DNA of 64,000 bases, taken from Clostridium sp. chh4-2. GTDB lineage: Bacteria > Bacillota > Clostridia > Lachnospirales > Lachnospiraceae. A model generated the notes under the pieces. That model ran no database searches, had not been told where the DNA came from, and saw only the letters and a list, made by a program, of their open reading frames with translations. The first letter of the stretch is position 1, and the number at the start of each line of letters is the position of its first letter. Location: positions 62,001 through 126,000 of the forward strand of contig NZ_PKUU01000016.1 in assembly GCF_002899675.1 (NCBI RefSeq), written 5' to 3'. Both the position numbers and the translations under genes were made by a program. Shown piece after piece: positions 51,851-60,193 of this stretch.

Positions 51851-52888
51851 TTAATATCCTTTTACCGGGTCAACTACATTTTCAAGGGCTTCTCCCTTAT
51901 AAAGTCTTCTGAGATTGTCAAAGAATATGTCAAAGGTCCTGTGGATGTAATTGTCCTCGTCATCACAACCCATATGAGGGGTCATGACCAGGTTGGGAGT
52001 GGTCCACAAAGGTGAATCCTGCGGCAGAGGTTCCTGTTCGAACACATCCAGAATGGCTCCGGAAATCTGATTGGATTTCAGTGCGTGGATGAGGGCCTCT
52101 GTTTCAAGGACACTGCCCCGGCACAGGTTCACAAAACCGGCTTCCGGCTTCATGGCGGCGAATTGGCGGGCGCCGAACATATGTAGGTTCTCCGGGGAGG
52201 CGGGCAGGGTGAGGAAAACATAGTCCGCTTCGCCCAGAACACTGCACATTTCAGAAGGAGGCACGATTTTTTCGAAGCCTTCTTTTTCGCGTACATTGGG
52301 GTCCACTCCAATGACGCGGATACCCAGTTTTTTGGCGGCCTTGGCAATGGCGGAGCCCTGTTTTCCGGCCCCTACGACCACAGCCGTATTGCCTTCGATG
52401 ATGGTAAGGAAATGTCCGTCCCAGCGGGATTCCCTTTGGGCTGTGTACAGCCGGGGCATATGGTTGCCCAGCATCAGCATGCACATCATGGCATATTCGG
52501 CTGACTTGGGAGCGTGAGCCCCGCGGTTATTGGTCAGCTGGGAGCCTTTTGGAAGCCAGTCAAGAGGGGTAAGATGTTCCACGCCTGCGCCTATAATATG
52601 GATGTATCGGACATCCGGGGCATGTTCTGCAAAGCGGTCTAAAGGAAACATATATCCCAGTATAATATCTTTATCCGCAACGTCATGATAAAAAAGCTGA
52701 TGGTCCGCTTCGTTCCAGCTTGGTGTGTTCTCATAGCTGGTGGTGGTGCGGGTAAAGGAAAATTCGGCAATATCAGCAATGTCGGGATGGCGTTTCAGCG
52801 CGGCGTCAAGCCGTTCCTGGTCCATTCTGAAAACCTTCATGCTGTCCTCTGCCGTAAGGATCATGACCTTGAATTTATTCTGTACCAT
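51851..52888 (-). CDS. D-2-hydroxyacid dehydrogenase (second of tandem pair)
   Basis: NAD-dependent oxidoreductase of 345 residues reducing 2-keto acids to D-2-hydroxy acids (or the reverse). The Rossmann motif is VVGAGKQGSAIAKAAKKLGI. Catalytic residues are visible: Arg in LCRGSVLE, Glu in FEQEPLP and His in TPHMGC. The substrate-binding domain is divergent, so the substrate cannot be named. GGAGGG precedes the start. It lies 19 bp after the first dehydrogenase and is clearly similar to it along its length. Confidence 0.9.
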   Translation of the reverse strand: MVQNKFKVMILTAEDSMKVFRMDQERLDAALKRHPDIADIAEFSFTRTTTSYENTPSWNEADHQLFYHDVADKDIILGYMFPLDRFAEHAPDVRYIHIIGAGVEHLTPLDWLPKGSQLTNNRGAHAPKSAEYAMMCMLMLGNHMPRLYTAQRESRWDGHFLTIIEGNTAVVVGAGKQGSAIAKAAKKLGIRVIGVDPNVREKEGFEKIVPPSEMCSVLGEADYVFLTLPASPENLHMFGARQFAAMKPEAGFVNLCRGSVLETEALIHALKSNQISGAILDVFEQEPLPQDSPLWTTPNLVMTPHMGCDDEDNYIHRTFDIFFDNLRRLYKGEALENVVDPVKGY

Positions 52889-52907
52889 TGATTCCCTCCC
52901 TGTTCTT

Positions 52908-53939
52908 TTAGAACGCTTTATTGGCGTTTACAACGTTGATGAATGGCTTGCCTTCCATCTCATTGCGCAAGTTATGGATGACCAGATCCAGGGTCAGCGG
53001 CATATAGTAAACTAAATCATCCGAGGATACGTGAGGTGTCATGATAAGGTTGGGCGTATCCCATAGCGGAGAATTCTCAGGCAGCGGTTCCTGCTGGAAT
53101 ACATCCAGAATGGCGCCGGACAGTTCTCCTGCATACAGCTTCCTGCTGAGGGCTTCCTCGTCTAAGAGCGGACCACGGGAAACATTGATAACTCCTGCGT
53201 GAGGAGGCAGCCAACCCAGGACTTCCCCGCTTACAATGCCGCGGGTCTCATCGGTCAGAGGGGCAGCAATGGCCAGGAAATCAGCCTTGCCCAGAACTTC
53301 CTCCATGCGGCTGTTGTCCACCACCATTTCGCAATATGGGTGTTCCTTGATATAAGGGTCGATACCGATGACGTTCAACCCCAGTTCTTTGGCCTTTCGG
53401 GCCATCTCTCCGCCCTGGTGTCCTACTCCGATGATGCACAGGGTCTTGCCTTTAATGACAGAGGTGAAATCCTTATCCCATTTATGGCGGCGCTGTGAGG
53501 TTACCAGACTTGGGATGTGGGCATTGAGCATTGCCAGGAACATGGCGAAGGACTCGCCTGATTTTGGCAGATGGACACCACGGTTATTGATAAGTTTGAT
53601 ATCATCAGGTACCCAGGTAAATGGGGCCAGATGATCTACTCCGGAACTGATGAAGTGGATCCAGCGCAGGCAGGGGGCATACTGGCGCAGGTTTTCTGTC
53701 GGAAAGCTGAACCCCACCATGATATCAGCTGTTTTCATACAACTGTAATATTCGTCAAAATCTTCCTGGGACCAGCGGTCCACTTCGTCATAATCGCTGC
53801 TGCCGATGGTGAAATACAGCTTGTCGGCCAAGTCGGGATTACGTTTGAGAAGGTCCTCCACATGCTGCTTTGTCCCCACGAATACAGGATGAGATATATC
53901 GCTGTTTTGTATATGAATATGAATTTTACCTTGATACAT
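52908..53939 (-). CDS. D-2-hydroxyacid dehydrogenase (first of tandem pair)
   Basis: Paralogue of 343 residues with the same plan: cofactor loop IIGVGHQGGEMARKAKELGL, catalytic Arg in VSRGPLLDEEAL, Glu in FQQEPLP and His in TPHVSSDD. Both proteins share LINNRGVHLPKS/LTNNRGAHAPKS and LDVF-QEPLP segments, so a duplication is likely. GGAGGG lies 6-7 bases upstream on the minus strand. The pair may work on two related acids or form a heteromer (inference). A 358-bp region separates it from the divergent histidine kinase. Confidence 0.9.
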   Translation of the reverse strand: MYQGKIHIHIQNSDISHPVFVGTKQHVEDLLKRNPDLADKLYFTIGSSDYDEVDRWSQEDFDEYYSCMKTADIMVGFSFPTENLRQYAPCLRWIHFISSGVDHLAPFTWVPDDIKLINNRGVHLPKSGESFAMFLAMLNAHIPSLVTSQRRHKWDKDFTSVIKGKTLCIIGVGHQGGEMARKAKELGLNVIGIDPYIKEHPYCEMVVDNSRMEEVLGKADFLAIAAPLTDETRGIVSGEVLGWLPPHAGVINVSRGPLLDEEALSRKLYAGELSGAILDVFQQEPLPENSPLWDTPNLIMTPHVSSDDLVYYMPLTLDLVIHNLRNEMEGKPFINVVNANKAF

Positions 53940-54297
53940 TTTGTTCCCTCCATCCTAAAATAATATAATTTTCTGGAATCCGCAGCTCCCGGCCATGGAA
54001 CCGCAGTTTCCACCTTTTATAAAATCCCCCATTCCCATGCCGTAATCTTTGGCAGGCTGTCCGGACCATGCGGCGCCATTTTGATGAACATGGTCGTTTG
54101 GCAGGGGGTGATTTCCTGTTTTCTGTGTGACGTTTGTTGCTGATTTCAAGATAAAAGGAAATTCCTGGTTTTACAAGAGGGTGGCTGTATAATGTATGTT
54201 TTGGCTGTATTTTGCATTGCCAGAAGGGCGATTTTTCTGTAAAATAGTCTTCAGTAAGATATAAAAACAAACAATAAGGAGCCCGACAGGAAAGATT
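53940..54297. other. Intergenic region between divergent dehydrogenase and histidine kinase genes
   Basis: A 358-bp region expected to hold both promoters. TATAAT at 54188-54193 is a -10 candidate on the plus strand, with a poor -35. On the minus strand a frame at 53955-54149 (TTG start, 64 residues) ends 15 bp before the dehydrogenase and has a Gly/Cys-rich C-terminus (GGNCGSMAGSCGF). It has no convincing ribosome site and overlaps another open frame, so I do not call it a gene. Confidence 0.4.
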
Positions 54298-56748
54298 ATG
54301 AAAATGAAGTCTACCACTAAAAGGTTTATGAAAAGGTTGATGCGCGCCTTGTTCCGTGATGAGAGGGATTACCGAATCCTAATTTTCAATCAGCTGATAC
54401 TGGAGGAAATCGCAGTCTGTATTCTTATGACCCTGTTCCCCCTGATGGGCCGGGGAAATCCCGTCAACGCGGTAATGAACGCTGTGGCCGGTATTTTCTG
54501 TCTTGGGGTGGCATACTATGCCAAAAAAAGCGGACGGTATGAAATCTGCTCCATGGTGATAGTGATATTTATCTTCCTGCTTATGGTACCGGCCATCTTC
54601 TTTTTTGGACGCGGGTATTACAGCGGGATGCCTTGCTTTTTTGTATTTTCGGTTGTATTCACAGTGCTTTTGCTGGAGGGGAAAAAGGTGGCGCTGTTCG
54701 TTGGGGTGGAGGTAATTGTCTATACCGGCTGTTACCTGACCGCATATTTTAGGCCGGAAATTATCAGCCATCCTCCCAGCGAATACGACTTTTTCATGGA
54801 TGCGCTCATTGGATTTCTTGTGGTGGCCAGTATAGTGGGAATGTCCGTACAGCGGCTGCTGCGGCTGTATCACATCCAGGGAGTAGAGCTGGAACAGGCC
54901 CGTTTGGACGCCGACGCGGCCAGCAGGGCCAAGAGCGCATTTCTGGCCAACATAAGCCATGAAATCCGCACCCCCCTCAACGCAATCCTGGGCATGAACA
55001 CCATGATATACAGAAGCTGCACAACCGAAGAGGTGAAAGAGTATTCCAGAGATATCAGCAGTTCCGGAAGATGGCTTTTGGAAATTATCAGCAATATCCT
55101 GGACCTTTCAAAGATTGAAGCCGGTAAATTCCAGGTGGAGGAGCGGCCCTATGATCTGGTTCCTCTGCTTTCCGACCTGATATTTTCCGGTCAGATGCAG
55201 GCGGGGAACCGGAGCCTGGAATTTGATTACGCGGTGGAGGAATCCCTTCCGGCTTCCCTGTACGGCAGCGCCCGCCATATCCGGCAGATTGTGGGGAATT
55301 TTTTGAGCAATGCCGTAAAATATACGGAAAAAGGAGGGGTTACGCTGACCGTTGGACGGATTTCTGCTGGGGATGCCGTGGGCGGCGATTCGGTGATGCT
55401 GCGGATTGCGGTCAGTGATACGGGGATCGGAATTCTTGAGGAGGATAAGAAGCGCCTGTTTGAAGCATTTGAACGCGGCAGGCAGCCTGGAGGACGGTAT
55501 ACGGAAGGCTCCGGCCTGGGCCTGGTGATTGCAAAAGAACTTGCCGGACAGATGGGAGGAAGGATATTGGTTGACAGTGAACCGGGAAAGGGGAGTACCT
55601 TTTGCCTGGAACTACCCCAGCGGATTTGTGAGCCCCATCCCATCGGCCCTGTATCCGGCTGGCTGAAGCGGGAAGAAGAGGGGGAAGGCGGCAGTTTTCT
55701 GGCGCCGGAGGGCAGAGTGCTGCTGGTGGATGATGACGAATCCAACCGGAGACTGGAGTGCGCCCTCCTGGAGCCTACCATGCTGCAGATTGACAGGGCC
55801 AAAAGCGGTCCGGAAGCCATCTGTATGGCAGAGAAAAAACATTATCACGTCATCCTTATGGACTACATGATGCCGGGAATGGACGGGCTTGAGACCATGC
55901 GGGAGATGGAAAGGCGGAATCTGACCGGGAATACGGCGGTCATTGCCCTGACTGCGGATGCGGTGGCTGAGACAAGAGAAAGGCTGTTGCGGGAAGGCTT
56001 CTGCGCCTATCTTTCCAAGCCTGTAAGCGGGTCCAGGCTGGAAGCGGCCATCCTCTCCTGTCTGCCTCAGGAGCTGGTTACACGGACAGACAGCATCTCT
56101 CCCTGTACCATGGACGAGGACGCAGTGAAGCAGATCAGGCAGCAGCTTTTAGGGTATGATATTGACTTGGAAAAAGGCCTTGCTTTTTCAGGAGGTGATA
56201 TCCGGCACTTAGGTATGCGGGCATATTATTTCCGGGACGGCTTTGACAGGGGGGTACGGCGGGCTAAGGAACTGATTTCGTCCGGGAATTTAAAAGGCCT
56301 GTCTTATATTGCCCATTCCATGAAATCGAATGCTCAGGGCCTGGGGGCAGGAGAATTGTACCATATATCTGCCAGAATGGAGCAGCGGTGGGAAGACCGG
56401 GAATACATAGAAAGCTCTATGGCTCTGTTCTTTCTGGAATGGAACCGGGCATACGAAGGGACTGGCAGGCTTTTGGAAACGCTTAGGGAAATGTTTCCCT
56501 ACCAGGAAAAATCAGAACAAGAAAAGCTGACGGCCATCCAGTACGGCCGGCGGGCGTTGGAAGCGGTCAGGATGTGTAGTTGGATTCAGGCCAAGTCAGA
56601 GATAGCCGCCCTGCTGGAGACGGAGCAGGATGAAAAACTGCGAAAGCAGCTGCAGGTTATTTCCTCGTTGGTGGAGGATATTGAATTTGAGGAGGCAGAA
56701 CCGCTGTTGGAAGATTATCTGAAACAGATACATGGGAAGGGGGCATGA
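54298..56748 (+). CDS. Hybrid sensor histidine kinase with receiver and Hpt domains
   Basis: Membrane phosphorelay kinase of 816 residues. Five or six hydrophobic helices lie at ~28-185. HisKA follows with FLANISHEIRTPLNAI (phosphorylated His221), then the ATPase domain (~270-445; NFLSNAVKYTEKGGV, DTGIGI, GSGLGL). A receiver domain at ~470-590 has VLLVDDDE and the phospho-acceptor Asp522 in LMDYMMPGMDG. A C-terminal Hpt domain carries IAHSMKSNAQG with His673. No periplasmic sensor is evident, so the stimulus may be membrane-borne. The next gene, 4 bp on, is its likely output regulator. Confidence 0.93.
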   Translation: MKMKSTTKRFMKRLMRALFRDERDYRILIFNQLILEEIAVCILMTLFPLMGRGNPVNAVMNAVAGIFCLGVAYYAKKSGRYEICSMVIVIFIFLLMVPAIFFFGRGYYSGMPCFFVFSVVFTVLLLEGKKVALFVGVEVIVYTGCYLTAYFRPEIISHPPSEYDFFMDALIGFLVVASIVGMSVQRLLRLYHIQGVELEQARLDADAASRAKSAFLANISHEIRTPLNAILGMNTMIYRSCTTEEVKEYSRDISSSGRWLLEIISNILDLSKIEAGKFQVEERPYDLVPLLSDLIFSGQMQAGNRSLEFDYAVEESLPASLYGSARHIRQIVGNFLSNAVKYTEKGGVTLTVGRISAGDAVGGDSVMLRIAVSDTGIGILEEDKKRLFEAFERGRQPGGRYTEGSGLGLVIAKELAGQMGGRILVDSEPGKGSTFCLELPQRICEPHPIGPVSGWLKREEEGEGGSFLAPEGRVLLVDDDESNRRLECALLEPTMLQIDRAKSGPEAICMAEKKHYHVILMDYMMPGMDGLETMREMERRNLTGNTAVIALTADAVAETRERLLREGFCAYLSKPVSGSRLEAAILSCLPQELVTRTDSISPCTMDEDAVKQIRQQLLGYDIDLEKGLAFSGGDIRHLGMRAYYFRDGFDRGVRRAKELISSGNLKGLSYIAHSMKSNAQGLGAGELYHISARMEQRWEDREYIESSMALFFLEWNRAYEGTGRLLETLREMFPYQEKSEQEKLTAIQYGRRALEAVRMCSWIQAKSEIAALLETEQDEKLRKQLQVISSLVEDIEFEEAEPLLEDYLKQIHGKGA

Positions 56749-56752
56749 ACTG

Positions 56753-57364
56753 ATGGAGGAAGAGAAAAGAATTCTGGTGATAGATGACGACCCGTCTTTT
56801 TTGAAATGTGTATCCGAATACCTGAACGGACATTATGCAGTCAGTGTAGCCAAATCAGGGAAGGCCGCCCTGCGGCTGCTGGGCCAGGGCAGCTGTCCTG
56901 ACTTAATCCTTTTGGATATAGAAATGCCTGGAATGGATGGATATGAAGTGATGAAATGCCTTAAAGATGATCCGCAGACAAAGAGAATTCCGGTGGTTTA
57001 CCTGACGGGGCTTCATCAGGAAGAATACGAAACAAAGGGAATAGACAGCGGAGCCCTGGACTTTTTGAGAAAGCCGGTGAGCAGCCAGGTGCTTTTAGTC
57101 CGTATCCACAACTATCTGGAGATTGCCAGGGCGCTACGATCAGAGGGAAGGGGAGAACTGGACGAGGAAAGGCTGGCCGGCCTTCCGAGGCCATTAAGCA
57201 GCCGTGAGCTGGAGACGGCCCGGCTGATGGCCAGATTTTATACCAATGAACAGATCGCCGGTGAATTGAATGTTACGGTCTCGCGTGTGAAGCAGCTGGT
57301 TGCCGGTGTACTCGACAAGCTGGAGCTAGAGAAAAGGAGTGACATAAGAAAATATTTCAAATAA
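56753..57364 (+). CDS. Response regulator, receiver plus LuxR-type helix-turn-helix
   Basis: DNA-binding regulator of 203 residues. ATG 56753 has GGGAAGGGGG ~10 bases upstream; a longer frame from 56732 overlaps the kinase end. Receiver: ILVIDDDPS, phospho-acceptor Asp55 in LLDIEMPGMDG, and KPVSS. The C-terminal LuxR/GerE domain (~142-203) includes LSSRELETARLMARFYTNEQIA and LNVTVSRVKQLV. It would receive phosphate from Hpt His673 of the preceding kinase. A clean terminator follows, so these two genes form a complete phosphorelay operon. Confidence 0.92.
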   Translation: MEEEKRILVIDDDPSFLKCVSEYLNGHYAVSVAKSGKAALRLLGQGSCPDLILLDIEMPGMDGYEVMKCLKDDPQTKRIPVVYLTGLHQEEYETKGIDSGALDFLRKPVSSQVLLVRIHNYLEIARALRSEGRGELDEERLAGLPRPLSSRELETARLMARFYTNEQIAGELNVTVSRVKQLVAGVLDKLELEKRSDIRKYFK

Positions 57365-57373
57365 GCATTGCAG

Positions 57374-57403
57374 AGGGAGCGGCTGGCACCGCTCCCTTTT
57401 TTT
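57374..57403 (+). terminator. Terminator of the phosphorelay operon
   Basis: AGGGAGCGG and CCGCTCCCT form a perfect 9-bp stem with a six-base loop followed by seven T residues. Confidence 0.92.
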
Positions 57404-57413
57404 CTGAAAAGAC

Positions 57414-57428
57414 TATACTTTTAGTATA
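57414..57428. promoter_or_regulatory. Perfect palindrome upstream of the 132-aa protein gene
   Basis: TATACT-TTT-AGTATA, 86 bp before the start of the next gene, could serve as an operator or contain a -10 box. Downstream, ACAGTTGGA (57470-57478) and GCAGTTTTT (57481-57489) loosely resemble LytTR half-sites but are spaced only 2 bp apart. Confidence 0.35.
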
Positions 57429-57514
57429 TACCAGGGTGTACGAAAAAATGATATTTTAAGAATATAAGAACAGTTGGACGGCAGTTTTTAGATGTATCTG
57501 AAAGAGGTGAAGGA

Positions 57515-57913
57515 ATGAGCGGATTATACTGTGGCAACAGCGGCGTATTCCTTGTCTTTGGCAATGTAAGCGTCCGTAAGGTGTATTGTGACGGACAGAA
57601 ACTGATTTTGGACGTATTGTATGCAGATAGGGAGGAGCAGAGAATCACATATTCAGGCCTGTGGTACAGCGCCTTTCACCCGTGGGACCAGGGGGCAGTG
57701 GTTTCTACCGCGGAACGACTGCCTGTAAAGTGTCTCAGGGAACCGCGCCACAGACCGGCCATGGAGCATATGATAGAGGACGGAGTAGATGATCCGGAGA
57801 AGCTGTTGACAGAGGCAGAAGCAGCAGGCTGCCGGTTATTTCTGCACTATGTGGGAGAAACGGATGAATATGCCGTTCTGGCCAGGGAGGTAGATATGGA
57901 TGCGGGAAGCTAG
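57515..57913 (+). CDS. Unknown 132-residue protein coupled to the LytTR system
   Basis: I do not recognise this protein. It has no signal peptide or membrane helix. The first half is strand-rich (VFLVFGNVSVRKVYCDG, LILDVLYADREE) and the second half has a helix (DPEKLLTEAEAAGC) and another strand pair. GAGGTGAAGGA provides a ribosome site. Its end overlaps the LytTR regulator gene by 14 bp, so the two are translated together from one message. Three cysteines (6, 25, 73) plus Cys106 are scattered. A role as a modulator or accessory of the two-component pair is only a positional guess. Confidence 0.65.
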   Translation: MSGLYCGNSGVFLVFGNVSVRKVYCDGQKLILDVLYADREEQRITYSGLWYSAFHPWDQGAVVSTAERLPVKCLREPRHRPAMEHMIEDGVDDPEKLLTEAEAAGCRLFLHYVGETDEYAVLAREVDMDAGS

Positions 57914-58637
57914 CATAAAGATTGCCATAGTGGACGATCTTTCCATGTGCAGGGCAGATATACAAGACTGCGTGGAACGGTACCTGAGGGAACATTATGA
58001 CGGGGAAATGCCATTTGTGGAGCAGTTTGCCAGCGGGGAGGAATTCCTGGCTGGCTTTCAGGCTGAATTCTATGACATTATCTTTATCGACCAGTTCATG
58101 TCAGGACTTTCCGGCATGGATACCGCCAGAAGAATCAGAGAAAAAGACGAAGTGACCGCGCTGGTGTTCATCACCACCAGCCGTGACTATGCCATAGACA
58201 GCTATGGTGTGCGGGCCAGCGGCTATCTGGTCAAGCCATATAGCTATCTGGAATTTGCAAAAGCCATGGACAATGCAGGCTTGGAGAAAATACGCAATGC
58301 CAGGTTTATCTGTTTAGAAGGAAAAAAAATCCTGCTGAGAGAGATCCTCTGGTGCAGCCTGGAGGGCCACTATCTCCAGATTCATACGGAAAAGAGGGGG
58401 ATACTCCGGTTCCGCGTCGCCATGCGGGAACTGTCCATCCTTCTTGAACCCTATATCCAGTTTCTCAACTGCTATAAAGGCTGCATTGTCAACATGGAGC
58501 GGGTGGCGTGCATGGGGAAGCTGGATTTTCAGATGGTTAATGGGGAGAAGGTCCCATTTTCCAAACGAGACAGAAAGAAGATCGAATCACTGTATCATGC
58601 CTATATATTCCGGAGGGAAAGGATGGGGGGATTGTAA
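57900..58637 (+). CDS. LytTR-type response regulator (AgrA/ComE-like)
   Basis: Regulator of 245 residues: receiver domain with IAIVDDLS and phospho-acceptor Asp64 in IFIDQFMSGLSGMD, then a LytTR DNA-binding domain (~140-240) with ENLL-like strands IKLREI-type KILLREILWCSLEGHYLQ and the loop LNCYKGCIVNMERV. Such regulators pair with GHKL kinases in peptide-sensing circuits. GGAGG lies ~8 bases before the ATG, inside the preceding gene. The stop overlaps the kinase start by one base. Confidence 0.92.
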   Translation: MREASIKIAIVDDLSMCRADIQDCVERYLREHYDGEMPFVEQFASGEEFLAGFQAEFYDIIFIDQFMSGLSGMDTARRIREKDEVTALVFITTSRDYAIDSYGVRASGYLVKPYSYLEFAKAMDNAGLEKIRNARFICLEGKKILLREILWCSLEGHYLQIHTEKRGILRFRVAMRELSILLEPYIQFLNCYKGCIVNMERVACMGKLDFQMVNGEKVPFSKRDRKKIESLYHAYIFRRERMGGL

Positions 58638-60016
58638 TGAATGCTGCAATCATGGTATTAGTATTTCCGGTTCTGGATTTTATGCCTTATGAAATTCCTA
58701 TGTACTGGCTGTTCCGCCACAGGCTGAGACTGCCGTTTCGGTGCGCTCTAATGCTTCTGACGGCTGTGACGGCACTTAACAGTGCAGTGTTCTGCTGGCT
58801 TCATTTCAGGGGGGCAGTGCTTGCGGGGCTGATGCTGATGCGTTATGGCTTCATGGCTATCCATATGCTTCTGGCCTTCCTGCTGATTAAGGAAAACTTC
58901 CAAAAACTGATGTTTACTTATATGCTGACGACAGCTTGGACATTCTTTGTTTTTGGCAATGCAAATTTCATTGTCAGCTGTTACCAGGCGGCTTTTCGCT
59001 GTCAGTATCCTTATCTTGTTTACGATGTGGGCCGTATCCTGGTCTATCTCATTACATGTCCCTTTATGTATGGTTTTTATTATCGCACGTTAGAGCAGGC
59101 ATTGAAGATAGACGATGTGAAACTATGGAGCTATTTCTGGAAAATCCCCATGTTTTTTACGCTGTTCGGCCTGCTGTATCCGACAACCATGGATGTGGAT
59201 CCCTATGTTACGTGGAAGTTTATGTTTTCACGCTATTTCATGATGTTCGGTGCATGCAACGTGTCCTATGTGGCCATGAAAGTATTGGAAATCTCCCGGC
59301 ACCAGGTTCAGCTTGAGGAGGCGCTTAAATACACGGACCTGAACTTGAAGACACAGAAAAAACAGTATGACAGCCTTGCCGCCTATATGGATGAGGCCAG
59401 AAGGGCGCGCCATGATCTGAGACATCATCTTATGGTTATGCAGTCCTATATCGAGAAGGATGATAAGGACGGGCTTAGGAAATACATAGATGTTTATAAA
59501 AACAGCCTGCCGTCTGACCATCTGGAGCTGTACTGCCGTAATGAGGTGATGAATGCCGTAATTGGCTATTATGCAGCCCTGGCCCGGGAAAGAAAGATCA
59601 GATTCACTGCAAAAGTGGATAATATTGATGATTTCCCCATATCTGACACAGAGATAACAGTCCTGTTAGGAAATCTGCTGGAAAATGCCGTGGAGGCCTG
59701 TCAGAGAGAAAGTGGGGACGGGCGGTTTATCAGATTTCAGGTAAGCCGCAGGGGAAAAAGGGAAATCCTGATACTGGTGGATAATTCATGCAGGCTTCCG
59801 GTTGTGTTTGAACAGGGTATGCCCAGGTCCTCCAAACGTGCCGGTCCCGGAATCGGTACGGTTTCCGTGCGCGATATTGCCTCCCGTCATCAGGGAGAGG
59901 CGCATTTTGAACAGACGGATGGGGTATTCTGTGCATCCGTGTACCTGCAGGATGGAACGGCGGACATGGCGGCAGAAGGCCGCGGACTGGCCGGAAAAGA
60001 AGAGGTTTTCGTTTAA
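58637..60016 (+). CDS. GHKL sensor histidine kinase (AgrC/ComD-like)
   Basis: Membrane kinase of 459 residues: six or seven hydrophobic helices at ~1-220, a coiled linker, then the phospho-acceptor His259 in RARHDLRHHL and the GHKL ATPase with LLGNLLENAVEAC (N box) and a degenerate G box (GPGIGTVSVRDIASRHQG). The start codon overlaps the regulator stop (TAATG). No agrB/agrD-type peptide processing genes are adjacent. A terminator lies 24 bp after the stop. Confidence 0.92.
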   Translation: MNAAIMVLVFPVLDFMPYEIPMYWLFRHRLRLPFRCALMLLTAVTALNSAVFCWLHFRGAVLAGLMLMRYGFMAIHMLLAFLLIKENFQKLMFTYMLTTAWTFFVFGNANFIVSCYQAAFRCQYPYLVYDVGRILVYLITCPFMYGFYYRTLEQALKIDDVKLWSYFWKIPMFFTLFGLLYPTTMDVDPYVTWKFMFSRYFMMFGACNVSYVAMKVLEISRHQVQLEEALKYTDLNLKTQKKQYDSLAAYMDEARRARHDLRHHLMVMQSYIEKDDKDGLRKYIDVYKNSLPSDHLELYCRNEVMNAVIGYYAALARERKIRFTAKVDNIDDFPISDTEITVLLGNLLENAVEACQRESGDGRFIRFQVSRRGKREILILVDNSCRLPVVFEQGMPRSSKRAGPGIGTVSVRDIASRHQGEAHFEQTDGVFCASVYLQDGTADMAAEGRGLAGKEEVFV

Positions 60017-60040
60017 GACATATTCTATATAGACAGCAGA

Positions 60041-60079
60041 AAAAACGCCTTTCAGAATGCAAATTCTGAAGGCGTTTTT
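60041..60079 (+). terminator. Terminator of the LytTR/GHKL operon
   Basis: AAAAACGCCTTTCAGAAT pairs with ATTCTGAAGGCGTTTTT around a GCAA loop with at most one bulge; the right arm ends in the T run. Confidence 0.92.
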
Positions 60080-60193
60080 CCAGGTGGAATTATTGCGCCG
60101 TGTCCTTTTTCCCTTTGGTTTTGCTTCATTCTTGCATATCTCGTAAATTGTTGCTAAAATAATATTAAAGGCGGGCGCATGGAGGGAATGGAT

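Noticed and set aside
53926..54270. A 114-residue minus-strand frame upstream of the dehydrogenase
   Set aside because: It overlaps the start of the dehydrogenase and another open frame, is basic and low in family character, and lacks a ribosome site.
57470..57489. LytTR binding boxes
   Set aside because: The two half-sites are only loosely matching and 2 bp apart, not the usual 12-13 bp.
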